64,000 nucleotides of DNA from Chthoniobacterales bacterium (lineage in GTDB: Bacteria; Verrucomicrobiota; Verrucomicrobiia; Chthoniobacterales; UBA10450): the NCBI GenBank assembly GCA_035274845.1, contig DATENU010000010.1:241043-305042 (forward strand), written 5' to 3'. This document shows, piece after piece, positions 8,280 through 16,939 of the stretch. The notes below the pieces were generated by a model. The model did not search any database and had not been told where the DNA came from. It saw only the letters and a list, made by a program, of their open reading frames with translations. Within the stretch, counting starts at the first letter, position 1. The number at the start of each line of letters is the position of its first letter. The translations under genes were made by a program, and so were the position numbers.

Positions 8280-8678
8280 GTGTCCGCACGAAAATTTGAC
8301 CCGCTCGTCTGGGGTATTTCACTCATCTTGTTTGCCGCGTTTGTTATCGCGGGTACGATCGCGGGCGGCAAATACCGGTACTCTTGGGCGGTAATGGAAG
8401 TGCCGTGGGGCGAACATCCTGAGGATGTTCCGAACAATCCGAAGGAAGCCTGGCTCTGGATAAGTTTTGCCAATGACGCACTCGCGGCGGGCGTCTCGCC
8501 ACAAGAAATTAAGAAAATTTACCTCAAAGCGAAGTCTACAGGGACACCTATCGACACCTTGGATATTCCGTGGCCTAGCTATTCGCGCGGGAAGGAAAAA
8601 CCGGCAAAAACGGATAACCACGAGCGCGAAGAACAAGAAACCTATCCGCAGGCGCGCCCAGGCGCCTCACCTAGATAG
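8280..8678 (+). CDS. Small single-pass membrane protein
   Basis: The product is 132 residues. A GTG start at 8280 is set by a strong AAGGAGG at 8266-8272 with a 7-base gap. Residues 9-27 (VWGISLILFAAFVIAGTIA) are a transmembrane helix. The rest is soluble, with a helical segment (ANDALAAGVSPQEIKKIYLK) and a charged proline-containing tail. It is co-transcribed with the preceding gene. No family was recognised. Confidence 0.6.
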   Translation: MSARKFDPLVWGISLILFAAFVIAGTIAGGKYRYSWAVMEVPWGEHPEDVPNNPKEAWLWISFANDALAAGVSPQEIKKIYLKAKSTGTPIDTLDIPWPSYSRGKEKPAKTDNHEREEQETYPQARPGASPR

Positions 8679-8894
8679 GAGCTAATCGCGCTTACACAAT
8701 AGGCGAATTTGGAGTCAATCCCCACTATTGGGCATCTGGGGAAAGTGGTTCTGGGAAGTGACCCACCACGGCGGGTTTGTTTACGCGAACATGTGACGTG
8801 GTGAAGCGGCGAATAGCTGTAGTCGGGGCCGGTAATCCCGGCGGGCCGCGTTTTCGTTGACCGGGATCTGCGGTCCCGGCTACAACAACCCAGT

Positions 8895-9461
8895 ATGAAA
8901 ACGATCGTCACATTTCTCGCCTTGCTCACGCTTCTGTTCGCGCAAATGGCGCCATCGATGGCGCAGATCCCGGCGGCCGAACTGCCGGCGGCGGGGACTG
9001 ATACCGGGCTCGAGGGCAAATACGATCCGGAGAATGGGATTGCGCAATTGATCCGCGATAAGAGCGCGGAGGCGGCCAGGTCCAAGATATTCGAGGACGA
9101 TAGCGTGCTCGTCTTCATGCCGCTGCCGGAGGAAGAGGTGAGCACGCCGGGTCACGTGCTGGTGGTCCCGAAACGATTGGGCGCGCGCAATATCCTCGAC
9201 CTTAAGCCGGACGAGATGTGTCACCTGATGGCGACGGTGCAGAAAGCGGCGATCGCGCAAAAGAAAGGACTGGGAGCAACGGGCGTCAGAATGCAACAAA
9301 ACAACGGGCTCAGCAGCAGCCAAACTGTTTACCATTCTCATATTCACGTCATCCCCTCCTTCGGAGGGAAAGCGCCTGGAACTCCCGCGCCCAAGAGAAA
9401 GTTAGCGGAAGCGGAATACAACGAGACAGCCGCGAAGCTGCGCGCGGCGTGGCCGAAATAG
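8895..9461 (+). CDS. Secreted HIT-family hydrolase
   Basis: The product is 188 residues. An N-terminal signal peptide (MKTIVTFLALLTLLFAQMAPSMA) precedes a full HIT domain. The domain has FEDDSVLVFMPL, GHVLVVPKR and the histidine triad H147-S-H149-I-H151 (VYHSHIHVIP), where the middle histidine is normally the nucleophile on nucleoside phosphoramidates or dinucleotides. The HIT domain is usually cytosolic, so export is unusual. The family is clear; the substrate is unknown. Confidence 0.85.
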   Translation: MKTIVTFLALLTLLFAQMAPSMAQIPAAELPAAGTDTGLEGKYDPENGIAQLIRDKSAEAARSKIFEDDSVLVFMPLPEEEVSTPGHVLVVPKRLGARNILDLKPDEMCHLMATVQKAAIAQKKGLGATGVRMQQNNGLSSSQTVYHSHIHVIPSFGGKAPGTPAPKRKLAEAEYNETAAKLRAAWPK

Positions 9462-9686
9462 CGAAGCAAGTGACGAGTGACGCCGAGTTCGTCTAATGCG
9501 AACGTGTGAAGAAGGGGGCGGCGGGCTTGTGTCACGGGTCGTTTTCCTGTCGGACCGCGGATTACGCGGATGACACGGATGGGGAAAGATCTTCGACGTT
9601 CGGAGGGCGGGCGCTCCGCCTGCCACGCTCATCCCGGCAAGCGGAACGCTTGCCCTACAATTTCCCCGGCGCCGCCGAGGCCGTGC

Positions 9687-10286
9687 CTACGGCTGGCCGG
9701 GCTTCTTGTCCAAAAGCGGCAGGTACGCGTCGTAGTGTTCCGTTTTCATTTGCTCGACCGGAATAAAGCGGAAGGCGGCCGAGTTAAGGGTGTAACGTCG
9801 TCCAGTCGGCGACTGCGGGTCGCCGAAGAGGTGGCCCAGGTGGGCGTTGCTTCGCTTCGTGCGCACCTCGATGCGCTGCATGTCATGCGAATTGTCCGGG
9901 ACCTCGACGAGGAGATCGTACGAGATCGGTTTGCTCCAGGTCGGCATGCCGAGGTTGGCATCGTATTTGTCGACCGAAGTGAAGAGCGGTTCGTTGGTAA
10001 TCACGTCCACGTAAATCCCGGGGCGGTTGTTGTCCCAGAATTCGTTTTGGAATGGCATCTGGGTGCCATTTTCGCGCACGATCTTCCATACCTCGGGCTT
10101 TAATCGGCGTTTAAGAATCGCGTCGCTCTGGACCGGCTGGTTCGGATCGAAACCGGTGATCTCCTTTACCTCCTGGGTAAGAAAGAAGAAATAAATTCCC
10201 CCGATCCCAAGCGCGACCACGAGGGCAAGACCAAAGTACTTGCTGAACGTCGACCTTTCTTCGCTGGTTATTCGTCCGCCGTTCAT
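9687..10286 (-). CDS. Membrane-anchored MsrB-like protein lacking the catalytic cysteine
   Basis: The product is 199 residues from an ATG at 10286, which has GAGGA 7 bases upstream (a TTG at 10310 is the alternative). A signal anchor (YFGLALVVALGIGGIYFFFL, about 17-36) places the domain in the periplasm. The peptide-methionine-(R)-S-oxide reductase domain follows with ENGTQMPFQNEFW, GIYVDVITNEPLFTS and SNAHLGHLFGD. In the active-site strand the family has RYCxNSAxxRF. Here it reads RRYTLNSAAFRF, with T166 where the redox cysteine should be. The CxxC zinc-site pairs are also absent. The fold is clear, but the usual sulfenic-acid chemistry should not be possible. Confidence 0.8.
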   Translation of the reverse strand: MNGGRITSEERSTFSKYFGLALVVALGIGGIYFFFLTQEVKEITGFDPNQPVQSDAILKRRLKPEVWKIVRENGTQMPFQNEFWDNNRPGIYVDVITNEPLFTSVDKYDANLGMPTWSKPISYDLLVEVPDNSHDMQRIEVRTKRSNAHLGHLFGDPQSPTGRRYTLNSAAFRFIPVEQMKTEHYDAYLPLLDKKPGQP

Positions 10287-10346
10287 GTGATCGTCCTCAA
10301 GACGATCCAATCAGAGATTGGCCGCCCCCGGCAAGAATTTTCGGCC

Positions 10347-10373
10347 TGTAGCGGCGGTCTCAGACCGTCGACA
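10347..10373 (+). repeat. Dispersed palindromic repeat, family A (copy 3)
   Basis: TGTAGCGGCGGTCTCAGACC then GTCGACA, one base different from copies 1 and 2 in the core. It lies between msrB-like and the DUF2188 gene. Confidence 0.7.
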
Positions 10374-10450
10374 TGAGCCAAAGGCCCGACATCTCCATGC
10401 AGCTGATTCATGACCGCAATCCGAATTGCATGTGGATCGGAGGTGAACTT

Positions 10451-10663
10451 ATGCCTGACAAAAGAATGTATGTGGAAAAGCGGGTGCCTGAAGGGGACTA
10501 CGCGATTCGACGAGCCGGCTCAAAGAGAGCGAGCGACGTTAAACCGACCCAGAAGAAAGCCATTAAACGCTCGAAGAAACTCGAGCCGAAGTCGAAGCCG
10601 CGCGTGGAACGCGTCCGCAAAACGAAAAAGGGCGGACCAGATAAGTGGAGAAGCCCCGCGTAA
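10451..10663 (+). CDS. DUF2188-family small basic protein
   Basis: The product is 70 residues. The ATG at 10451 was chosen because GGAGG lies 7 bases upstream; an earlier in-frame ATG at 10373 falls inside a dispersed repeat. The pattern GDYAIRRAGSKRASDVKPTQ then KKAIKRSKKL and the C-terminal ERVRKTKKGGPDKWR match the DUF2188 family, which keeps W/YAVRxxGxxRAS, a TQKEAI helix and the RVRxTxxGxPDKWR tail. Function is unknown. The protein is very basic and may bind nucleic acid, which is only an inference. Confidence 0.75.
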   Translation: MPDKRMYVEKRVPEGDYAIRRAGSKRASDVKPTQKKAIKRSKKLEPKSKPRVERVRKTKKGGPDKWRSPA

Positions 10664-10768
10664 AGGAAGAAGTAAGAATTAAGATTTAAGAAGGAAGAAT
10701 CTCAACTGCGGATGGCGTCCGCCGGTCGGACGTCCTTCCCCCATCCGAGCAATCCGCGTTATCCGCGG

Positions 10769-11341
10769 TTAGAGAATCCACGGAATGATTCGCTTAACGC
10801 GGGCCCGATACGCGGGGTATTGATCGGGGAATTGTTTGACCATCACTTCTTCTTCGGAGCTCGATTTGATCCAGAAGCTGACGAAGACGAGAAGCGTGCC
10901 GAGCATTCCGGCGCCGTGGCCCTGTTGCATCGCGGTCGCGATGATCATCGCCATCAGGCCGGTGTAAATCGGGTGGCGAACCAGGCGGTAGGGACCGCGC
11001 ACAATCAATTCGTGGTCCTCTTTCAACGTCACCGTGCCGCTCCAGTTGCGGCCGAGAACTGCCCGGGCCCAGAGACACAGACCAAGCCCGGCGATGCACA
11101 GGATCTCCGCGACGATAAGGATGGCGTCGGTCTGGGGAATGAGACGGAGGTTGAGCGGCGCCGGGAGACGAGCCCCGCGGAAGAGGAGAACCCAGCCGAC
11201 CACGACCGGGATCAGGTAACGCAATCGCCGGGCGCCGCTCTCGTGATAAACGGTGCGCTTGGAGAAGATCGCGGCCACGACCCATACGACGAAGAAGATG
11301 CCCCAACAGATGGGAAGAATAGGGGAAGTGACGAGTGACAT
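10769..11341 (-). CDS. Isoprenylcysteine carboxyl methyltransferase-family membrane protein
   Basis: The product is 190 residues with four or five transmembrane helices. The C-terminal half carries the ICMT/PEMT signature: LGRNWSGTVTLKEDHELIV, RGPYRLVRHPIYTG, then EEEVMVKQFPDQYPAYRAR. In this family the RHPxY and EE motifs bind S-adenosylmethionine at the membrane surface. Bacterial homologues methylate lipids or small molecules rather than prenyl-cysteine; the substrate here is unknown. The first codons overlap the GTGACGAGTGACATG repeat, so the true start could be a little further in. Confidence 0.8.
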   Translation of the reverse strand: MSLVTSPILPICWGIFFVVWVVAAIFSKRTVYHESGARRLRYLIPVVVGWVLLFRGARLPAPLNLRLIPQTDAILIVAEILCIAGLGLCLWARAVLGRNWSGTVTLKEDHELIVRGPYRLVRHPIYTGLMAMIIATAMQQGHGAGMLGTLLVFVSFWIKSSSEEEVMVKQFPDQYPAYRARVKRIIPWIL

Positions 11342-11402
11342 GTGACGTGTGACGTGAAGGGAGAGCGCCAGGTCATGTCACACGTCACTCGTCACATGTC
11401 AC
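11327..11402. repeat. Inverted repeat of GTGACGAGTGACATGTGAC units, family B
   Basis: The left arm (11327-11355, AAGTGACGAGTGACATGTGA...) pairs with the right arm (11374-11402, ...ACTCGTCACATGTCACTT). Related units lie at 6688-6707, 9470-9482, 12045-12112 (again as an inverted pair) and 14080-14111. It separates the divergent genes at 11341 and 11430. Confidence 0.7.
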
Positions 11403-11429
11403 TTGCTTCTTCCTAAACCGGCATGTGAG

Positions 11430-12041
11430 GTGCTGCAAAATGAGGGCGTGGCGGTCCTCCTCGGGTTGTTGATTCTTCTTCTGGTCGGCGCACTGGTTTT
11501 ACGCGGCCTCATCCGCCTCGTCTCGAGACGGGCGGAAAGCGCCACACCGACGATCTCAGCCGTGCAGGCGTTCGCGGCTCTGCCGTATGCGAGGAAGAAA
11601 TATTTCTTCTCCGCGGCCGAGCGTTCTTTCTACGAAATTCTCCGAAGACTGGTTCCCGGCCACACGGTTTTCGCAAAAGTCCGGCTCGCCGATCTCGTGA
11701 ATGTAAAAAAAGACGCCGCCTCCTGGCAATCGTATTTCAACCGGATCGACCGGAAGCATCTCGATTTCATTCTTTGCGACAGCGACCTGGCGCCGGTGGT
11801 CGCGATCGAGCTCGACGATCGCTCGCACGACGACGAAGAGCGGCGGGCGCGCGATCTATTTGTCGATCGGGTCCTCGCGTCGGTTTCACTTCCCATCGTC
11901 CGGGTGCGGGCCAGGCACGCCTATAAGCTAGAGGACGTCAGGCGAATGTTGTCACCCCATGTGCGCGCGCAATCTCCCGCGGGCTCTCTTCCCGCTGATG
12001 CGGCGTATATGCCGCAAAAGGGTTGGCGGCCCGCGATCTAA
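11430..12041 (+). CDS. Membrane-anchored DUF2726 protein (PD-(D/E)XK-like)
   Basis: The product is about 203 residues. The start is uncertain: GTG 11430, GTG 11448 and TTG 11403 are all possible. An N-terminal transmembrane helix (LLGLLILLLVGALVLRGLI) precedes a DUF2726 domain: YFFSAAERSFYEILRRLVPG, VFAKVRLADLV, then LDFILCDSDLAPVVAIELDD and RDLFVDRVLASVSLPIVRV. This family is related to Vsr-like PD-(D/E)XK nucleases, with the acidic residues in DF and IELDD as candidate metal ligands. Its biological role is not known. Confidence 0.75.
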   Translation: MLQNEGVAVLLGLLILLLVGALVLRGLIRLVSRRAESATPTISAVQAFAALPYARKKYFFSAAERSFYEILRRLVPGHTVFAKVRLADLVNVKKDAASWQSYFNRIDRKHLDFILCDSDLAPVVAIELDDRSHDDEERRARDLFVDRVLASVSLPIVRVRARHAYKLEDVRRMLSPHVRAQSPAGSLPADAAYMPQKGWRPAI

Positions 12042-12123
12042 ACCGTGACGAGTGACATGAGACGTGAAGGAACCGCGTCAGATCATGTCACACGTCAATC
12101 GTCACGCGTCCTTTCCTTCCTTC

Positions 12124-13170
12124 CTACGGCGCGGGCGTGAGGGCGGCGACGACGGCGCCTTCGTAGGTGCCGTAAATGAACTGGGAGGCGTCGGGTGACC
12201 AGGCGATAGCCGAGGTGACGCCGATGCCGGTGTGCTGGTCGAACTGATGCCGCATCGCGCCGTCCGAGACCCGCCAGAAACGGACGATCCCTTTTTGTTC
12301 CCATCCGTTGCTGGTCTCGAATGGGAGATAACCGGTGGTGACGAGACTGGCGCCATCGGGACTAAAGCGAATGGCGCCGATTCCTTCGTTGGTCACGGCA
12401 TCGGGGAACACCCTCAGGAGGTTGCCGTCTGGAATGCTGAGCAGGCGGGTGGCATTCGAGTCCCCGTCCCAGACCGCGAGCGCCGTGCCGTCGGGCGTAA
12501 ACCTCATCACGGTGGAGCCCCGGGCGGGGCCACCAGGAAACGTGCCCACGAGCTTGCCGGATCTGCGCGACTGAATGTTGATGGTGCCGCCGGAGGCCAC
12601 AGCCTGGTAAGCGGCTTTGGGCGAAAAATTGATGGTGGTAGTGGCGACCGCGTAGCCGCTTCCGGTGGTGGAAACAACGGTGAACTCTTCGAAGCGCCAG
12701 CGGTTTATGGTTCCATCAGGAGGCACAGAGTTTTGCAACTGCGCGTCGGGCGTGAACTGGACCAGTCCGTTTTCGGAAAAGGTGACGAGAATTGTGCCGA
12801 GCCAGAGGCCGTCGGCGACGCGATAGACCCGGTAGTTGAGGCCTACTGCGGAATGGTGGACGGCGAGGAACAGCCCATCGGTGGAGTAAAGGGTCTGGTC
12901 GCCTCCGCGGCTATGTTGCGGTCCGAGAATGGAATATTGCACCTGGCCGGTGTCGGCCCGGCGGGTGCGCAACCAGCGGTCGTTCGAGCCCATGGCGACC
13001 TGGCCGACCGAGCCCGGGGCCCAGCCCACTCCGACAATGCTGTTGGCCAGGCCGTTAGGCGTTGGAAATTCCCAGAGGACGGCCGGCGATTCCTGCGCCA
13101 GGGCCAGCGGAACCCCGGGCAGGAAGATTGCAGCCAGCGCGGCTAAAAATGAAATCGAGTTCTTCTTCAT
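12124..13170 (-). CDS. Secreted WD40-like beta-propeller protein
   Basis: The product is 348 residues: a signal peptide (MKKNSISFLAALAAIFLPGV, cleaved after LALA) and then about six or seven propeller blades. Repeated blade cores include VGVGWAPGSVGQVAMGSNDR, TVMRFTPDGTALAVWDGD, AIRFSPDGASLVTTGY and AIAWSPDASQFIYGTY. Each ends in a W/R-D-like turn such as VRFWRVSDG. It is a periplasmic or surface protein of unknown ligand. No catalytic domain is attached. Confidence 0.8.
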   Translation of the reverse strand: MKKNSISFLAALAAIFLPGVPLALAQESPAVLWEFPTPNGLANSIVGVGWAPGSVGQVAMGSNDRWLRTRRADTGQVQYSILGPQHSRGGDQTLYSTDGLFLAVHHSAVGLNYRVYRVADGLWLGTILVTFSENGLVQFTPDAQLQNSVPPDGTINRWRFEEFTVVSTTGSGYAVATTTINFSPKAAYQAVASGGTINIQSRRSGKLVGTFPGGPARGSTVMRFTPDGTALAVWDGDSNATRLLSIPDGNLLRVFPDAVTNEGIGAIRFSPDGASLVTTGYLPFETSNGWEQKGIVRFWRVSDGAMRHQFDQHTGIGVTSAIAWSPDASQFIYGTYEGAVVAALTPAP

Positions 13171-13435
13171 ATTTCCCTCCTACGAAGAGATCGGTTTCGG
13201 AGCCGACATCGCGCGCCCACAGGCGGGCGGCGGATGGGTGTGTTTGGTAACAGCGTTGTTACTTTTGCCCGGCAGGATGATCAAAACCGCACCGGGCTCG
13301 GACGCGGCGGTTAAATCATTTCGGCTTCACGATTTCGACGGTCAAGAGACCGCCGCTCCAAACGCGCCTCCTTTCTTAATTCTTCCTTCTTAATTCTTAC
13401 TTGCAGACACGGCGACACAGCCGTGGCTACAGCGC

Positions 13436-13915
13436 CTACGGCTTCTGCATACTGAGTTCCATGAAACCGCCGAAAATCTTTTCGGCACGTTCCTTGTTGG
13501 CCGCGACGAATTCGGCGTTGGCTTTGGCGGTCGCGTTATCCGACTTCGCCATGTCTTCGCTCATGGCGCAGGCCATGATCGCGGAGATGCCTTTGGTGAA
13601 GTCGGAGGCCGTAATGCCGGCCGTCTTCATGTGTTCGGACGTCTTTGGGCATTTCGCGGTAATAGCGGCGGCCCAGGCGTCCTGGTCCTTGCTCACGGCC
13701 GGGTCCTTACCGATCTCGTCCAGCTCCGCTTTGGCGGCGGCGTCGGCGCCGACGGCCTTAATAAAGGCGTCCATTTTATCGAGAAGCTCCGTCGTGAGCT
13801 TGATCGCGCCGGCGTCTTTGACCTGATCGGGCGGAGTTTCAGCGCGGAGTGCGGGAGCGGCGAAGGCGATCGTGCAGAGAAGAAGAGAAGCGATGATGGA
13901 GCGAGTGTGATTCAT
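13436..13915 (-). CDS. Secreted helical protein of unknown function
   Basis: The product is 159 residues starting MNHTRSIIASLLLCTIAFAA, a signal peptide. This ATG was preferred over one 96 bases upstream because it begins the signal sequence directly. The mature part is alanine/lysine-rich and helical (IKLTTELLDKMDAFIKAV, GISAIMACAMSEDMAKS). Two cysteines (KCPKTSEH, MACAMSED) could form a disulfide. No family was recognised. Confidence 0.65.
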   Translation of the reverse strand: MNHTRSIIASLLLCTIAFAAPALRAETPPDQVKDAGAIKLTTELLDKMDAFIKAVGADAAAKAELDEIGKDPAVSKDQDAWAAAITAKCPKTSEHMKTAGITASDFTKGISAIMACAMSEDMAKSDNATAKANAEFVAANKERAEKIFGGFMELSMQKP

Positions 13916-14310
13916 AGTACGAGTTTGGTTGGATGGACTGATTCGGAGAAAACTGGAAAAGGATTCAAACGTATCCTGGCGCGATGCTCGCACCGGCCCG
14001 TGAACGGTCAACTAGGAAAAGAGAGAATGAAAATCGGGCAAATGTCGTCCGCCGATACATTTGCGAGCGCATTCGGCAAAGTGACGAGTGACGTGTGACA
14101 TGTGACGTGAAGAGACAACACCAGGTTCACGCCCCCTTCGTCTCAGCAGGCGAAGGGCCCAGCAGGGCCAGGCCTGAATTCGGTAAACCTAAAGTAGCCA
14201 ATGCGACCGAGTTGCTAACATTCGTTAGGCCGCGGCGAATATTTCTTTGACTCCTGTCTCACTGTTCCCTACACACTGCACGCCACAGCCTAACCACCTC
14301 AAAACATCCC
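13916..14310. other. Divergent promoter spacer with a family B repeat
   Basis: This is the upstream region of the divergent genes at 13915 (minus) and 14311 (plus). It includes GTGACGAGTGACGTGTGACA at about 14082-14101. No coding frame or RNA was recognised. Confidence 0.5.
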
Positions 14311-14703
14311 ATGCAACACACCAAAAAACTGATCTCATCGTTCACCGCGCTCTTCGCTCTTATTGCGCTGGCCGTTTCGTTCACGCCAGCATCGGCCAAG
14401 GCGGAAAGCGCACTCGATTTCACGCTCGTGAACGACACGGGCTACACCATCGATAAGGTTTTCATTTCGCCGTCAAAAGCGGAGGACTGGGGCGATGATG
14501 TGATGGGTCCCGACGATCAGGTGCCGGACGGCAAGTCAGTTAAGATCCATTTCAGCCGCGCCCACGAGAAGGAAACCAAGTGGGACATCAAGATTGTGTT
14601 CACGGACAACGAGAATCGCTTCTGGACTGATCTCGACCTCTCCACGATCAGTGAAGTAACCATTCACTACAAGAACGACCACGCGACCGCGACCTGGAAG
14701 TAA
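14311..14703 (+). CDS. Small secreted protein of unknown function
   Basis: The product is 130 residues: a signal peptide (MQHTKKLISSFTALFALIAL.. ending ASA) followed by one beta-rich domain, LDFTLVNDTGYTIDKVFISP, then DVMGPDDQVPDGKSVKIHF and WDIKIVFTDNENRFWTDLDL. The alternating pattern and NDTGYTI/VFISPS motifs suggest an immunoglobulin-like or transthyretin-like fold. The repeated aspartates could bind calcium, which is inference. No enzyme motif was seen. Confidence 0.65.
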   Translation: MQHTKKLISSFTALFALIALAVSFTPASAKAESALDFTLVNDTGYTIDKVFISPSKAEDWGDDVMGPDDQVPDGKSVKIHFSRAHEKETKWDIKIVFTDNENRFWTDLDLSTISEVTIHYKNDHATATWK

Positions 14704-14718
14704 GCGAGCAGGAACGAG

Positions 14719-14745
14719 ACGGCGCTGGTCTTCCAGAAACGCCGT
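14719..14745. terminator. Hairpin between convergent genes
   Basis: ACGGCGCTGG-TCTT-CCAG-AAA-CGCCGT forms a stem with a small bulge between the stops of the convergent genes at 14703 and 14745. There is no clear T-run on either side, so termination is plausible but unproven. Confidence 0.45.
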
Positions 14746-16052
14746 TAAGCCGGCAGGCCTTTGCGGGCGATCAATTCCATCTGTTCGCAGAAGCGGTCCA
14801 GCTCTTCGAGAGTCGTATAGACGTTCGGCGTGACGCGGATCCCCTGGAACTCTTCGTGCACGATCGCCACGGTAAAGATGTGGTGTTTGTCGAAGAGATA
14901 CTTTTGCACGGCCTCGGGGCTGGTGCCTTCGATCTGGACGTTCGCGATGGCGCACGATTGGTTCGGATCGAACGAGGTGTTGAACTTGATCTTGGGCACG
15001 TCCTTGAGCTTGTTCATCCAATAGCGGGAGAGATAACGGAGCCGCGCTTCCTTGCGCGGGCCGCCGATGCCGTTGTGAAAAAGAATCGCTTCGCCGATGG
15101 CCAGCTTCATCGCGGCCGAGTGGGTGCCGATCTCCTCGAACTTGCGGATGTCCGAGGCCTGCTTTGATTCCGCGGCCATCATCGGCCAGATCTTTTCGAT
15201 CTTGTCGCGCTTCACATAAAGCAGGCCGGTCCCTTTCGGCGCGTAGAGCCATTTGTGGAGACTGGTCCCGAAGTAATCGCAACCGAGATCCTTTTGCTTG
15301 AAGTCGAATTGGGCAAAGGAATGGGCGCCGTCCACGATCGTTTCGATCCCCTTGGCGCGCGCCATGTCGCAGACCGCTTTCACAGGCGTGATCTGGCCGG
15401 TGATGTTGACCATGTGGGCCATCAGGATTAGGCGGGTGCGATCGGTAATTCCCTTTTCGAACGCGGCGGTGATCTCGCTGAGGTTCTTGGGCGGGATTGG
15501 AATCTGGATCAGCTTGAGCTTCAGGTTCTCCCGTTTTTCGCGCTGCCGCAGGGTGGTCAGCATCCGCGGATAATCCTGGGTGGTGGTGAGAATTTCGTCG
15601 CCGGACTTGAAGTCCATGCCGAGCAAAAGCGTCTCGAGCGATTCGGAAGCGTTCCGGGTAATGGCGATTTCTTCCCGGTCGCAGCCGAACAATTCCGCGA
15701 GCCCGGTGCGGATGGTTTCGCATTGGGGCTCGAGGAGCTGCCACATCGTGTAAGCGGTGGCGTCTTCCTGCTGCCAGGTGTAACGCACGAACGCCTCCGT
15801 GACGATGCGCGGGCTGGGCGAAACGCCGCCGTTATTCAGGTTGATGATGCCGCGCGTGACGCTGAACGATCTTTGAATGACGGCCCAATAATCTTCGTCC
15901 TGGGCTGCTTCTTCCGGCGTCAAACGGGCGACCGTTTTCGTGGCGGCTTCGACATTTTTTTGCAGGGCCGCCACGGTGGCGGACGAAAGCGCGGCGAGGC
16001 CCAGGCCCTTGCCGGCGAGGGAAATGAAGTCGCGTCGAGTGCGTTCGGGCAC
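14745..16052 (-). CDS. Tat-exported class V aminotransferase (isopenicillin-N-epimerase-like)
   Basis: The product is 435 residues. The N-terminus, RTRRDFISLAGKGLGLAALS, has the twin-arginine RRDF motif, so the folded PLP enzyme is probably exported. The class V aminotransferase domain is complete: NLNNGGVSPSPRIV at the start, NASESLETLLLGMDF, the cofactor aspartate in VDGAHSFAQFDF, and the PLP lysine K267 in SLHKWLYAPKGTG. Members include desulfurases, epimerases and lyases acting on amino acids. The reaction is not defined here. The gene is on its own, convergent with the secreted protein at 14311. Confidence 0.85.
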   Translation of the reverse strand: MPERTRRDFISLAGKGLGLAALSSATVAALQKNVEAATKTVARLTPEEAAQDEDYWAVIQRSFSVTRGIINLNNGGVSPSPRIVTEAFVRYTWQQEDATAYTMWQLLEPQCETIRTGLAELFGCDREEIAITRNASESLETLLLGMDFKSGDEILTTTQDYPRMLTTLRQREKRENLKLKLIQIPIPPKNLSEITAAFEKGITDRTRLILMAHMVNITGQITPVKAVCDMARAKGIETIVDGAHSFAQFDFKQKDLGCDYFGTSLHKWLYAPKGTGLLYVKRDKIEKIWPMMAAESKQASDIRKFEEIGTHSAAMKLAIGEAILFHNGIGGPRKEARLRYLSRYWMNKLKDVPKIKFNTSFDPNQSCAIANVQIEGTSPEAVQKYLFDKHHIFTVAIVHEEFQGIRVTPNVYTTLEELDRFCEQMELIARKGLPA

Positions 16053-16288
16053 GAAGAAGGATTCAAGCGATTCGGGCGCGCCGATGCAATCATTCGTTCG
16101 GGAAACTCGAAAGGGCGAAGCACGCTGTAGACGACTCGCTGCGTCGAGACGTTCTCCAGGCCCGGCGACAGAGCGCCGTGGTCACAGCGCGGAGCGCCAA
16201 AGTGTACCCAAAGTGTTCCTAACTGTTCTCAAACTGATTAAGTGGGCTCGAAGCGTCTCCCGAAGTATCTCTCCCGCTCCTAAAATCT

Positions 16289-16918
16289 ATGAGACTTCTC
16301 CAATACACGTTTTCTCTCCTTTGTCTGGCGGCGGCTGTTCTCTCTCCCTCGAAGGCCACGGCGGAGCTTTCCGTCGTGGTCAGCGTCCCGGATCAAACCC
16401 TGGCGGTGGTCGATGGCGGGGTGGTGCGGGAAAAGTTTTCCGTTTCCACCTCGAAATTTGGCCTCGGCGATCGATCCAATAGTTACGCCACGCCGCTCGG
16501 TTCCCTCGAGATCGCTTCCAAGATCGGCGGGAACGCGCGTGCCGGAACCGTCTTCAAATCCCGGCAGCCGACTGGCGAAATTCTCGCTCCGAACGCCCCG
16601 GGGCGCGACCCGATCGTGACCCGGATCCTCTGGCTGCGCGGTCTGGAAAAGGAGAATTCCCGGGCCTATTCACGCGGCATTTACATCCACGGCACGCCGG
16701 TGGAAAAGCTCATTGGCAAACCCGTCAGCTTCGGGTGCATCCGGATGCGTTCTACCGACGTAATGCGACTTTTCAATACGGTGCGCGTCGGCACGAAGAT
16801 TGAGATCACGAACACCAACCTGCGCGGAGCGATCGCCCAGGCGAACGTGAAACAGCAGATGCGTGGGGTTCGCCTGGCGGAAAATTCCGGGCCGTCGAAC
16901 AAGCGCCAAAGCATGTAA
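16289..16918 (+). CDS. L,D-transpeptidase (YkuD family), copy 1
   Basis: The product is 209 residues. A signal peptide (MRLLQYTFSLLCLAAAVLSP) is followed by a single YkuD catalytic domain: SVPDQTLAVVDGG, SNSYATPLGSLEIASKIG, then the active-site pair H134 (IYIHGTP) and C150 (SFGCIRM). The family cross-links meso-diaminopimelate residues of peptidoglycan (3-3 bridges) or attaches proteins to it, in the periplasm. It is highly similar to the copy at 21076-21666, differing mainly at the C-terminal tail. There is no separate wall-binding domain; peptidoglycan-binding proteins are encoded nearby. Confidence 0.9.
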   Translation: MRLLQYTFSLLCLAAAVLSPSKATAELSVVVSVPDQTLAVVDGGVVREKFSVSTSKFGLGDRSNSYATPLGSLEIASKIGGNARAGTVFKSRQPTGEILAPNAPGRDPIVTRILWLRGLEKENSRAYSRGIYIHGTPVEKLIGKPVSFGCIRMRSTDVMRLFNTVRVGTKIEITNTNLRGAIAQANVKQQMRGVRLAENSGPSNKRQSM

Positions 16919-16939
16919 TTGGCGGGGTTGGGCGAATCT

